The translations under genes and the position numbers were made by a program. A DNA stretch of 39,733 nucleotides from positions 1 to 39,733 of the forward strand of contig CAOLUI010000001.1 in assembly GCA_948479395.1 (NCBI GenBank), written 5' to 3'. The DNA comes from an uncultured Bacilli bacterium (GTDB taxonomy: Bacteria > Bacillota_I > Bacilli_A > RF39 > UBA660). Under the pieces are notes generated by a model. That model saw only the letters and a program-made list of their open reading frames with translations, was not told the DNA's origin and did no database searches. Below, piece by piece: positions 14,626-22,958 of this stretch. The stretch's first letter is position 1. Every line of letters starts with the position of its first letter.

Positions 14626-17019
14626 ATGGTTACCAAAACTTTAAATAATGATATGTTAAATAAAATGGATGCTTATTTTCGGGCTTCAAATTATTTAAGT
14701 GCTGCGCAGTTATATTTAAAAAGTAATCCGTTATTACAAAAAAAATTAAAATTTTCTGACATTAAACCTAAATTAGTAGGACATTGGGGTACTGTACCTG
14801 GACAAAATTTTATATATGTTCATTTAAATAGAGTAATAAAAAAATATAATTTAAACATGATTTATGTTTGTGGCCCTGGACATGGAGGACAAGCAGTTGT
14901 TACAAATGCTTATCTAGAGGATACTTATACTGAGGTTTATCCTGAAATAACCGAAGATTTAGAAGGATTAACAAAACTTTGTCGCCAATTCAGCTTCCCA
15001 GGTGGTATAGGAAGTCACGCCACTCCAGAGACTCCAGGATCTATAAATGAGGGAGGAGAACTTGGCTATAGTTTGTCTCATGCTTTTGGCGCTGTACTAG
15101 ATAATCCAAGCTTAATAGCAGCTTGTGTTATTGGAGATGGAGAAGCTGAGACTGGGCCTTTAGCAACTAGTTGGCACTCTAATAAATTTTTAAATCCCAT
15201 TACCGATGGAGCAGTACTACCCATTCTTCATTTAAATGGCTATAAAATAGCTAATCCAACAATTTTATCACGAATAAGTGATATAGAATTAGATGCTTTT
15301 TTAAGAGGATGTGGTTGGGAACCTTTTTATGTAAGTAACGCTGATATAAAAAAAATGCACGAAGATATGGCTACCGTTTTAGATACTGTTATTGAAAAAA
15401 TAAAAAATATTCAAAACAAAGCCCGTAAAAGTGGTAATGTAACAAGACCAATGTGGCCAATGATTGTCCTTCGTACTAAAAAAGGCTGGACTGGACCTGA
15501 AAAAATTGATGGTAAAAAAATAGAAGATAGTTTTCGGGCACACCAAATACCAATAGAAGTAACAAAAGAACATCCTGAAAGCTTAGAAAGGTTAGAAAAA
15601 TGGTTAAAAAGTTACCATCCAGAAGAATTATTTAATAAAGATGGTAGTCTTAAAAAAGAATTAAAAGAATTAGCTCCTGTTAGCTATCAACGAATGTCTT
15701 CTAATCCAAACACTAATGGTGGCACATTACTTATACCTCTTAATCGCCCTGATTTTACAAAATATGGTGTAAAAATCAAAACTCCTGGATGTATTAATGC
15801 TCAAGATATGGAAGAATTAGGAAAATATATTAAAGATTTAATTACTTTAAATGCTGAAAAAAGAAATTTTCGTATTTTTGGTCCTGATGAAGCCTTATCT
15901 AATCGTCTTAACCATGTTTTTGAAGTAACTGATCGTGTATGGAATATTAAAACGTTGAATCAAGATGAATACTTATCAACAGATGGAAGAGTGATGGATT
16001 CTTATTTATCAGAACATGCTTGTGAAGGTTGGTTAGAAGGTTATTTATTAACAGGAAGACATGGTTTTCTTCACAGTTATGAAGCTTTTATTCGTGTAAT
16101 TGATTCCATGATAAGTCAGCATGCAAAATGGTTAAAAATGGCTGGAGAAGTTTCATGGCGAAAGAGTATATCTTCTCTTAATTTAATTTTAACTAGTCAT
16201 GTATGGCAACAAGATCATAATGGTTATACACACCAAGATCCAGGATTTTTAAATCATATTTTAACAAAGAAAGCCAACATCGTAAGAGTATATTTACCTC
16301 CAGATGCTAATACTTTAATTTCTTGTTTTGATCATATTATTAACACTAAAAATTATGTCAATGTAATAATTGCTAGCAAACATCCAAAACCACAATGGTT
16401 AACTATGGAAGAAGCTGAAAAACATTGTACTAAAGGAATAGGAATTTGGAGTTTTGCTAGTAATGATAACGGGGTAGAACCTAATTTAATTATTGCGACA
16501 TGTGGTGATACTCCAACTCTTGAGGGTCTTGCGGCGGTAAGTATTTTAAGAGAATTTATTCCTGAAATAAAAATTCGTTTCGTAAATGTTGTTGATCTTA
16601 TGAAACTTCAATCCGATTCTATTCATCCGCATGGCTTAAGTGATCGAGAATACGATATGATCTTTACTAAAGACAAACCTATAATATTTGCTTTTCATGG
16701 TTATGGTAATTTAATCCATGAGCTAACATACCGTCGTCACAATAAAAATCTTCATGTCAGAGGTTATAAAGAAGAAGGCACAATTACTACTCCGTTTGAT
16801 ATGAGAGTATTAAATGAAATTGATCGTTATCATTTAGTTTTATTAGCGTTAAAACATTTGCCTAAATATCGCAATAAAAGTGCTTATTGTGCTGAATATT
16901 GTAATAATATGTTAGTAACTCATCATAAATATATTAAAGAACATGGTATAGATATGCCTGAAATTTTAAATTGGACTTGGAAAAAAAGCCTTGAAAAATT
17001 GAAGCAACAAAAAAAATAG
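14626..17019 (+). CDS. xfp: Xylulose-5-phosphate/fructose-6-phosphate phosphoketolase
   Basis: A 797-residue thiamine-diphosphate enzyme that cleaves xylulose 5-phosphate (and often fructose 6-phosphate) with phosphate into acetyl phosphate and a smaller sugar phosphate. Family motifs in order: KPKLVGHWGTVPGQNF, YVCGPGHGGQ, FPGGIGSHATPETPG, the ThDP/Mg site VIGDGEAETGP, HLNGYKIANPT, SEHACEGWLEGYLLTGRHG, and SHVWQQDHNGYTHQDPG. Length and ends are normal. The start follows AGGAAGG. A -10-like TATACT lies at 14597-14602 with a poor -35. It is transcribed alone, with a strong terminator. It implies a heterofermentative or bifid-type route of sugar breakdown giving ATP through acetate kinase, which is not in this window. 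Confidence 0.96.
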   Translation: MVTKTLNNDMLNKMDAYFRASNYLSAAQLYLKSNPLLQKKLKFSDIKPKLVGHWGTVPGQNFIYVHLNRVIKKYNLNMIYVCGPGHGGQAVVTNAYLEDTYTEVYPEITEDLEGLTKLCRQFSFPGGIGSHATPETPGSINEGGELGYSLSHAFGAVLDNPSLIAACVIGDGEAETGPLATSWHSNKFLNPITDGAVLPILHLNGYKIANPTILSRISDIELDAFLRGCGWEPFYVSNADIKKMHEDMATVLDTVIEKIKNIQNKARKSGNVTRPMWPMIVLRTKKGWTGPEKIDGKKIEDSFRAHQIPIEVTKEHPESLERLEKWLKSYHPEELFNKDGSLKKELKELAPVSYQRMSSNPNTNGGTLLIPLNRPDFTKYGVKIKTPGCINAQDMEELGKYIKDLITLNAEKRNFRIFGPDEALSNRLNHVFEVTDRVWNIKTLNQDEYLSTDGRVMDSYLSEHACEGWLEGYLLTGRHGFLHSYEAFIRVIDSMISQHAKWLKMAGEVSWRKSISSLNLILTSHVWQQDHNGYTHQDPGFLNHILTKKANIVRVYLPPDANTLISCFDHIINTKNYVNVIIASKHPKPQWLTMEEAEKHCTKGIGIWSFASNDNGVEPNLIIATCGDTPTLEGLAAVSILREFIPEIKIRFVNVVDLMKLQSDSIHPHGLSDREYDMIFTKDKPIIFAFHGYGNLIHELTYRRHNKNLHVRGYKEEGTITTPFDMRVLNEIDRYHLVLLALKHLPKYRNKSAYCAEYCNNMLVTHHKYIKEHGIDMPEILNWTWKKSLEKLKQQKK

Positions 17020-17050
17020 ACTTTCACAGTGTGTGATATGTCTATTTTTT
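17013..17050. terminator. Strong terminator, phosphoketolase / cold-shock gene
   Basis: AAAATAGAC (17013-17021) pairs with GTCTATTTT (17040-17048); a second inner stem TCACA-GTG-TGTGA extends it. The T run serves the plus strand, and the leading A run serves the convergent minus-strand gene. Confidence 0.85.
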
Positions 17051-17056
17051 CTATTT

Positions 17057-17257
17057 TTATTGGACTTTTTTAGTATGAATTGCTTGAAGCCCTTTAATAG
17101 TTTCTATTAAATCAAATTCAACTTCATCATCTTTTTTTAAAGTTTTATATCCATCTTGAATGATTGAAGAATAATGGACAAAAATATCTTCTTTATCATT
17201 ATATTTGATAAATCCATAGCCTTTTTCATCTTTAAACCATTTAACTCTACTACGCAT
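17057..17257 (-). CDS. csp: Cold-shock domain RNA-binding protein
   Basis: A 66-residue single cold-shock domain of normal length. RNP1 is KGYGFIKY and RNP2 DIFVHYSSI, preceded by VKWFKDE. It binds single-stranded RNA or DNA and melts mRNA structure. The ribosome site GAGGTG is 8 bases from the ATG. It probably forms its own unit; the motif TAATTTGTCCC in its upstream region recurs upstream of the LytTR gene. Confidence 0.93.
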   Translation of the reverse strand: MRSRVKWFKDEKGYGFIKYNDKEDIFVHYSSIIQDGYKTLKKDDEVEFDLIETIKGLQAIHTKKVQ

Positions 17258-17302
17258 AACCCTAACACCTCACTTTCACTAGTTTAAATATTAACATTAA
17301 AA

Positions 17303-17313
17303 TAATTTGTCCC
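17303..17313. promoter_or_regulatory. Motif TAATTTGTCCC, copy upstream of csp
   Basis: An 11-base sequence identical to 17748-17758. Read on the minus strand it is GGGACAAATTA. It lies about 46-56 bases before the csp start. Confidence 0.3.
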
Positions 17314-17366
17314 AAATAAAAAATAGGAATATTGTTAAATTTAGATGATAAAACGTTATTTTAAAA

Positions 17367-17726
17367 TTATACTTTGCTATAATCCTTTAAGACTTCTTTT
17401 AAACTTTTTTTCTTTTCTCGAGATAAAAGGGTAATTTTGCAATTAATAAAATATATTATATTTTGAGTAAAATCAACTTTTTTTACATTTTTCAAATTAA
17501 TAATACAACTTTGATGTGTTTTAAAGAAAAAAGAATTATCTCTAAATTCTTCAGAAAGTTTTGTAATACTTTTTTTTATTTTATAAGATGAATTTTTAGT
17601 TATAATAGTTGTATAATTATCATTTAAATTCTTTTCAAAATATAAAATATCATCATAACTTATTTGATAAAAGATATTATTAAAAATAAAACTAAAATTT
17701 TTTTGGACTTCATAAAAATTAGCCAT
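17367..17726 (-). CDS. Stand-alone LytTR DNA-binding regulator
   Basis: 119 residues made of little more than one LytTR domain: YQISYDDILYFEKN, YKIKKSITKLSEEF, FFKTHQSCIINLKNVKKVD and the closing ITLLSREKKKSLKEVLKDY. There is no receiver domain, so it is not a classical response regulator. Such short LytTR proteins in Gram-positives are often controlled by a membrane partner encoded nearby; none is obvious here, though the neighbouring zinc-ribbon membrane protein at 17928 is divergent from it. The start follows GAGGAG. Targets are unknown; LytTR sites are direct repeats. Confidence 0.85.
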   Translation of the reverse strand: MANFYEVQKNFSFIFNNIFYQISYDDILYFEKNLNDNYTTIITKNSSYKIKKSITKLSEEFRDNSFFFKTHQSCIINLKNVKKVDFTQNIIYFINCKITLLSREKKKSLKEVLKDYSKV

Positions 17727-17747
17727 TATTTTGTACTCCTCACACGT

Positions 17748-17758
17748 TAATTTGTCCC
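17748..17758. promoter_or_regulatory. Motif TAATTTGTCCC, copy upstream of LytTR gene
   Basis: Second copy of the 11-base motif, 22-32 bases before the LytTR start codon. The rest of the 183-base gap up to the next gene is A/T low complexity. Confidence 0.3.
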
Positions 17759-17927
17759 CAATTTTAATACTAACATAAATTTTAATAATATTTATTTTTT
17801 TATGTTTCGAATCCTTTATTTTTAGTTTTAATTAAATAAATTTAATAAATTTTTTTTAATTTACATTTTTTAAACATAAAAATTGCTTTCTTAGAAAAAT
17901 AAATTTAAAATGAATTTAGGTGATAAA

Positions 17928-18191
17928 ATGAAATGCAAGCGTTGTGGAAAAATTTTACCAAATGAAGAATACATTTGCCCTCATTGTGGACTATCAATTA
18001 AAAATAATTCTTCATCTCAAAATGCCTCCAATATAAATTTAAGACCAGGATTTATTAGTGAAAAATATGGAAATCAAAAACAACTATATCAACCAAGAGA
18101 AAATTCAGAACAAAAAAATTATATTTTTGTTTTAATTCTAATAGTATTATTAATAATTATTCTCATCAGTATAATAGTTTATTTTTTTTAA
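17928..18191 (+). CDS. Zinc-ribbon membrane protein
   Basis: An 87-residue protein with an N-terminal double CxxC zinc ribbon (KCKRCGKILPNEEYICPHCG), a polar Asn/Ser/Gln linker and one C-terminal membrane helix (IFVLILIVLLIIILISII) ending in Phe-Phe. The ribbon should lie on the cytoplasmic side. ATG 17928 is chosen for AGGTG five bases upstream; ATG 17910 has no ribosome site. Function unknown; proteins of this layout are frequent in low-GC Gram-positives. Confidence 0.75.
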   Translation: MKCKRCGKILPNEEYICPHCGLSIKNNSSSQNASNINLRPGFISEKYGNQKQLYQPRENSEQKNYIFVLILIVLLIIILISIIVYFF

Positions 18192-18221
18192 AATCGGGAA
18201 AAATAATTTTAGGTGAATAGC

Positions 18222-18737
18222 ATGGAATTATTTTTTTTATGTTTAAAAATCTTTTTTGCTCGTATTTTAGATGTTTCAATTGGAACTATAAGAACAATGT
18301 TAATGGTTAAGGGGAAAACTGTTATTATGACTATCTTAGCTTTTATAGAAGTATTTATTTGGTTCATAATTGCTAGAGAAGCTTTAATAACAGATTTAAA
18401 AAGTATTTTAATTCCAATTTTTTATTCTTTAGGATATGCCACTGGAACATTTATTGGTTCTTTTATATCCAATACTTTTATTAAAGGTATAGTAGGTGTT
18501 CAAGTAGTTACTGAAAAAGAAAATAATCAATTATTAAAAAGTGTCAGAAAACATGGCTATTCTGTCTCTGTAATTAATTTACAAGACGATTTAAATGGTA
18601 ATTCTAGAGACATGCTTTATTTTCAAATCAATAATCGAAATTTAAAAAAATTAATTTCATTAATAAAAAAATATGATCCAAAAGCATTTATCGTCGTCAA
18701 TGACACAAAAACAGTACAAAATGGTTTTATAAAATAA
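18222..18737 (+). CDS. UPF0316 (DUF5698-DUF2179) membrane protein, YebE-like
   Basis: A 171-residue protein with an N-terminal membrane domain of three helices (motif FFARILDVSIGTIRTMLMVKG and ATGTFIGSFIS) followed by a soluble DUF2179 domain (VQVVTEKENNQLLKSVRKHG and DMLYFQINNRNLKKLISLIK to the end). ATG 18222 is chosen because AGGTG (18211-18215) is correctly spaced; the GTG at 18213 lies inside the site. DUF2179 occurs in small-molecule-sensing membrane proteins, but no function is established. It probably shares a transcript with the zinc-ribbon gene 30 bases upstream. Confidence 0.85.
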   Translation: MELFFLCLKIFFARILDVSIGTIRTMLMVKGKTVIMTILAFIEVFIWFIIAREALITDLKSILIPIFYSLGYATGTFIGSFISNTFIKGIVGVQVVTEKENNQLLKSVRKHGYSVSVINLQDDLNGNSRDMLYFQINNRNLKKLISLIKKYDPKAFIVVNDTKTVQNGFIK

Positions 18738-18753
18738 TGAAAAGTAATATGAT

Positions 18754-18787
18754 TAAGAGAAAGGCAAAAGCTTAACTCTTTTTTTGT
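18754..18787 (+). terminator. Weak terminator after UPF0316 gene
   Basis: AAGAG (18755-18759) / CTCTT (18776-18780) with a 16-base loop, then seven T. A second small hairpin TTCC-TATAAAA-GGAA follows near 18802. Confidence 0.45.
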
Positions 18788-18827
18788 TTTTTATAAAAAA
18801 TTTCCTATAAAAGGAAGACTTTGTATA

Positions 18828-18855
18828 TTGACTTTTATAAAAATATAGGTATAAT
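18828..18855 (+). promoter_or_regulatory. Strong promoter of the fibre operon
   Basis: TTGACT (18828-18833), a 16-base spacer and TATAAT (18850-18855). It is among the best promoter matches in the window and lies 45 bases before the first gene of the SipW/TasA-like operon. Confidence 0.75.
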
Positions 18856-18900
18856 AATTCGCAGAAAAAGGAATATTTTGTCAAGAATTTAATATATTTT

Positions 18901-21900
18901 ATGAAAGATGGTCGATTTATAGTGCGAAAAAAAAGAAATTTACTAAAAAATTCTAATAAAGGAATTAGTTTTGATAGATTAAAAAAAAATATAACTCGAA
19001 TGGCTTTAATGGCCCTTGGAGGAATTCTTACTATAACAGGAATCAATTTAAACAATATGTTAAAAGAAAAGAATGATGAAAAAGTAGCACCTGTTAATTT
19101 AATTAGTGAGGGTAATATACCTGAACTTCCTAAGAAAATAATAGATATCAATAATTCTATTCAAGATATTATTGATAAAAAAACAATTGAAAAGGAATTA
19201 ATTATAAATAAAGATTTATCATTAGATGAAGAAATTAATTTCTTTGATACAATAGATTTATCTAGTTATTATGGTCTTTCTTTAATTGATGCTTTAATAG
19301 AAAATAATTATCCTTCTTCTTATAAATTTAGAAAAGAATTAGCTGAATATTTTGGAATAGTGAATTATGAAGGAACAGCAGAACAAAACTTATATCTTTT
19401 AGAAATTTTAGGGGGGCATGTTTTAGTAAGAGAAAATGGACCAGTTAGGAAATTAACAAAAAATAACAACAATCATCTTAACAATAACAATAATAATTCT
19501 TCAAATTCCAGTTCTAACTCTTGGACTAATAATACTTCCAACTCAGTTCATAAACATGAATTTGGTATTTGGTTTGCTAAGGATGAAGATAAAGAACAAA
19601 GAGAATGTTCTTGTGGTCATATAGAGACAAGGGATCATAACTATAAAAAAATAAAAATAGATATAATTTCTAATAAAAATGGTACCCATAAAAAAGTCTT
19701 AACAGAAAAATGCTCTAATTGTGGTCTTATTAGAGAAAAAGTTTTAAATACTTCTAATTGCAATTACAGTGATTGGAAATATAATAAAGTAACGGGAAAA
19801 GAAGAAAGAAAATGTAATGGTTGTGATCATATTGAGATTAGAAAGCATAAACATCAATATAGTGAATGGCATTATTTTGATGATTTAAAAGAACAACGCA
19901 TTTGTTTTTGTGGCCATGTTGAGACTCGTTCACATAAATATAAAGTTGAAAAGACTAGTTATGTTGCTAATGAGAATGGTACTCATAACAAAGTATTAGA
20001 AGAAATATGTGAAACATGTAACCATAAACGTATTAAAACAGTAAGTACTCTTAATTGCAATTATAGTGGATGGAAATATAATAAAGAAACTGGAAAAGAA
20101 GAAAGAGTATGTCGTGATTGTGGACACATTGAAATAAGAAATCATATTCATGAATTGAGTCCAAAAGAAATAGTTGAAAATGCTAAGGATGGAATTCACA
20201 ATGAAATTCAAATCTGTAATAAATGTGGTGAAAAAATTACAAAAGAAGTTCCATGTACGAATGATGGAAAAATATATTATAGAAATAGAACTGATGGAAA
20301 AATTGAAGAATATAATATATGTCGTGAATGTAAGAAAGCCTTTAATATAAAAGTTCATGAACACAAATATAACGAGTGGCATGCTATAAGTGATTTTGAA
20401 GAACAAAGTAAATGTTCTTGTGGACATACCGAAACTCGAGAGCATAAATATGAAGTAAAAAATACTTATTATATTTATAATGGAGATGGTACTCATCGCC
20501 AAATGGCTGAAGAAGAATGTAGTACTTGTGGGCATAATATATCATCTAGAGTATTAAGTAATTCTAGTTGTAATTACAGCGCTTGGAAATATAATGAAGA
20601 AAAAGGTTTATTAGAGAGCGAATGTGAGGTATGTGGTCATAAAAAAACAATAAAACATGAACACAAATTTGGTGATTGGAAATATAACCCAGAAACTAAG
20701 AATGATGAAAGAATTTGTAATGACTCTGATTGTGGCTTAATACAAACTAGAAAACACAATCATCAATATAATGAGTGGCATTCTATTAATGATTTACAAG
20801 AGCAAAGAGAGTGTTCTTGTGGTCATAAACAAACTAGATTACATGAATATGAAATAAAAAATACTTATTATATTTATAATGGAGAAGGTACTCATCACCA
20901 AATAGCCGAAGAAGAATGTAAGAAATGTAATCATACTAGAACTAGAATATTAATGACTTCAAATTGTCACTTTAGTGAATGGAAATACAACGAAGAAAGT
21001 GGTTTATTAGAAAGGAAATGCGAAAGCTGTGGTCATAAAGAAGCAATAAAACATGAACACAATGTTACAAACTGGATATACAATGAAGAAACTAAAGAAT
21101 TAGTAGGAACATGTAGCGATCCAAGATGTGGACATGAAGTAAGAGAAGCACATAACCATAAAGTAGATACATGGACATATGATGCCGAAACTAAAGAATT
21201 AGTAGGAACATGTAGCGATCCAAGATGTGGACATGAAGTGAGAGAAAGTCATGAACATACATATAGTAATTGGATTTATAATCCGGAAACTAAAAATGAT
21301 GAAAGAATTTGTAATGTTTGTGGAACTATCGAGATAAGAGAACATGAACATGAAATAGATTTAGATTCTAAACATGTTACGTCTAATTCTAAAGAAGGAG
21401 TTCATAACATATCTTATAAATGTAAACATTGTGGAAAAACAATAAGTGAGGAAGTTCCTTGTACCTCTGATGGTAAAGTTTATTATGATAAGATTGAAGG
21501 CACTACTAAAGAATATAGTAAATGTAGTGAATGTAAAGAAAAATTTAATGAAAGAACCCATACTCATCAATTTGGTGATATAATTAATAAAGATGACATT
21601 AATGAATATAGAGAATGTACATGTGGCGAAATAAAAAATACAGCTCATAATTACGATGATGGTGTTACTCAAGAAAATGGCACAATAATATTTACTTGTA
21701 AAGATTGTGGTCATATAAAAACACAAACTCATACTCACAAATTTATAACCAAAACAGAATATCCTTTTGAAGAAGATTATAATGGAGTTTGTACAAGAAC
21801 TGTTACAACATGTGAAAATTGTAATTATAAAGAGATAACTCCTCATGGACATACATGGACAGTTCTAGATTCAGGGGATGATTATCAAATCGTTAGTTGC

Positions 21901-22008
21901 GATGTATGCGGTTTTTATACAGTTGTTATGACAAATCCAATTAGTGCTGAGGAAAATATCCATCAACATGAAGAAGAGCATGTTTTAACGAGAAAATTAC
22001 AAAAATAA
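18901..22008 (+). CDS. Giant Cys/His-repeat membrane-anchored surface protein
   Basis: 1035 residues. One hydrophobic segment (about 34-50) after a basic N-terminus acts as an uncleaved anchor or signal. A 130-residue helical region and an Asn/Ser linker (about 178-212) lead to roughly 800 residues of degenerate repeats: H-x-H, a W-x-Y/H strand, then a CxC, CxxC or Cx4C pair, usually as C-G-H-x-E-x-R-x-H. I count 24 Cys-pair motifs, for example CSCGHIETRDH and CRDCGHIEIRNH. No LPxTG is visible. The repeats resemble zinc-ribbon-like repeats of Firmicutes surface proteins; metal binding is inference. ATG 18901 lacks a clear ribosome site, and GTG 18922 is a possible alternative. It is the first gene of the SipW/TasA-like operon, 22 bases before the signal peptidase, suggesting a structural or assembly role. 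Confidence 0.7.
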   Translation: MKDGRFIVRKKRNLLKNSNKGISFDRLKKNITRMALMALGGILTITGINLNNMLKEKNDEKVAPVNLISEGNIPELPKKIIDINNSIQDIIDKKTIEKELIINKDLSLDEEINFFDTIDLSSYYGLSLIDALIENNYPSSYKFRKELAEYFGIVNYEGTAEQNLYLLEILGGHVLVRENGPVRKLTKNNNNHLNNNNNNSSNSSSNSWTNNTSNSVHKHEFGIWFAKDEDKEQRECSCGHIETRDHNYKKIKIDIISNKNGTHKKVLTEKCSNCGLIREKVLNTSNCNYSDWKYNKVTGKEERKCNGCDHIEIRKHKHQYSEWHYFDDLKEQRICFCGHVETRSHKYKVEKTSYVANENGTHNKVLEEICETCNHKRIKTVSTLNCNYSGWKYNKETGKEERVCRDCGHIEIRNHIHELSPKEIVENAKDGIHNEIQICNKCGEKITKEVPCTNDGKIYYRNRTDGKIEEYNICRECKKAFNIKVHEHKYNEWHAISDFEEQSKCSCGHTETREHKYEVKNTYYIYNGDGTHRQMAEEECSTCGHNISSRVLSNSSCNYSAWKYNEEKGLLESECEVCGHKKTIKHEHKFGDWKYNPETKNDERICNDSDCGLIQTRKHNHQYNEWHSINDLQEQRECSCGHKQTRLHEYEIKNTYYIYNGEGTHHQIAEEECKKCNHTRTRILMTSNCHFSEWKYNEESGLLERKCESCGHKEAIKHEHNVTNWIYNEETKELVGTCSDPRCGHEVREAHNHKVDTWTYDAETKELVGTCSDPRCGHEVRESHEHTYSNWIYNPETKNDERICNVCGTIEIREHEHEIDLDSKHVTSNSKEGVHNISYKCKHCGKTISEEVPCTSDGKVYYDKIEGTTKEYSKCSECKEKFNERTHTHQFGDIINKDDINEYRECTCGEIKNTAHNYDDGVTQENGTIIFTCKDCGHIKTQTHTHKFITKTEYPFEEDYNGVCTRTVTTCENCNYKEITPHGHTWTVLDSGDDYQIVSCDVCGFYTVVMTNPISAEENIHQHEEEHVLTRKLQK
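21088..21246 (+). repeat. Near-perfect 60-base internal repeat (99-base period)
   Basis: Bases 21088-21147 and 21187-21246 are identical except for one A/G change. They encode ETKELVGTCSDPRCGHEVRE twice. This is a recent duplication of one unit of the Cys/His array; other units are diverged at DNA level. Confidence 0.9.
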
Positions 22009-22030
22009 TTAGATGAAAGTGGTGAAAGTA

Positions 22031-22843
22031 ATGAAAACGGGGAAAAAATGGTATAAATCAATTAGTAATTGGATAATAATTATAGCTTGTTTGATATTAA
22101 TTCCAGTACTTATAATAAATTTAAGTATAATATTCCAAGCTAAAACCAATAAAGATAAAGTACCTAGCATATTTGGCTATAAACCATTTATGGTATTATC
22201 TGGCTCAATGGAAAATAAAATTCATAAAGGTGATTTAATTATTACGAAGATAGTTGATCCAGAAAGTGTTAAAGTAGATGATGTTATAGCTTTTAGAGAT
22301 GCAGAAAATACTGTCACCACTCATCGAATTATTGATATGGTAGAAGAAGAAGGCGAAACTTACTTTATTACTAAGGGAGATAATAATGGAACTCAAGATC
22401 AAAATTTAGTAAGTCTTGATGATATCGAAGGAATTTATGTGGGAAGAATTCCTGGAATTGGTTCAATAATGAGTAGTTTATCAGAACCAACCTCTATTAT
22501 TATTGTAATTTTAGGAGTTACGATTATATTTGTAATAGGTTTTTCAATATCCAATAAGAAACAAAGAGAAATTGAAAGAAAAGAATTCCTAGAATTTAAA
22601 AAAATGAAAGAAGAAATGCTAGAATCTAAAGCAAATAGGACCAAGAAAACGAAGTCTATAAAAGCTGAAGAAGACGATGACGAACTTCTAAAAGTTGAGG
22701 AAAAAATTAAACCTCAAATAAAAAAGAAGACAACTAGTACCAATACAGCTAAGAAAAAAACAACTACTTCCCCTAAGAGAAGTAGTACAACTAAAAAAAG
22801 TACAAGTTCTTCTAAAAAAACTAATAAGTCAACAAAGGCTTAG
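22031..22843 (+). CDS. SipW-like signal peptidase I with long basic tail (first copy)
   Basis: A 270-residue ER-type (Ser-His) signal peptidase. After a first membrane helix (about 14-36) the box VLSGSM holds the catalytic Ser59, THRI holds His98, and KGDNNGTQD follows. A second helix (about 156-173) is followed by a 95-residue cytoplasmic tail very rich in Lys, Thr and Ser. SipW enzymes process TasA/camelysin-type proteins and sometimes help fibre assembly. ATG 22031 is chosen because GGTG (22021-22024) is well spaced; ATG 22013 has no site. It sits directly before the TasA-like subunit gene. The tail is not found in classical SipW and its role is unknown. Confidence 0.9.
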   Translation: MKTGKKWYKSISNWIIIIACLILIPVLIINLSIIFQAKTNKDKVPSIFGYKPFMVLSGSMENKIHKGDLIITKIVDPESVKVDDVIAFRDAENTVTTHRIIDMVEEEGETYFITKGDNNGTQDQNLVSLDDIEGIYVGRIPGIGSIMSSLSEPTSIIIVILGVTIIFVIGFSISNKKQREIERKEFLEFKKMKEEMLESKANRTKKTKSIKAEEDDDELLKVEEKIKPQIKKKTTSTNTAKKKTTTSPKRSSTTKKSTSSSKKTNKSTKA

Positions 22844-22855
22844 GTTAAATTTTGG

Positions 22856-22923
22856 TAAACTCTCTATTTTGTAGAGTTTATATAGAGGAGAGCTATTATA
22901 CTCTCTGTGCATAGTACTATGCA
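22856..22923 (+). promoter_or_regulatory. Three consecutive RNA hairpins in the leader of the major subunit
   Basis: TAAACTCT (22856-22863) / AGAGTTTA (22873-22880); GAGAG (22888-22892) / CTCTC (22901-22905); and the perfect palindrome TGCATAGTACTATGCA (22908-22923). None has a T tract, so they do not look like terminators. They end 20 bases before AAGGAGGTG. They may protect or separate the subunit mRNA. Confidence 0.6.
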
Positions 22924-22958
22924 TATAAAAATTTGGTAACGAAGGAGGTGAAATATAG

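Noticed and set aside
17883..17911. TTGCTT-17-TAAAAT as promoter of the zinc-ribbon gene
   Set aside because: Transcription would begin in the ribosome site itself; too close to be convincing.
19996..20535. A 179-codon open frame on the minus strand inside the Cys/His-repeat gene (and a similar one at 21361-21852)
   Set aside because: The plus-strand repeats give an antisense frame rich in Phe, Ser, Thr and Ile with no ribosome site or family match; a coding shadow.
21088..21246. CRISPR-like array
   Set aside because: Only two long copies, in frame within a gene, with no spacer pattern and no cas genes.
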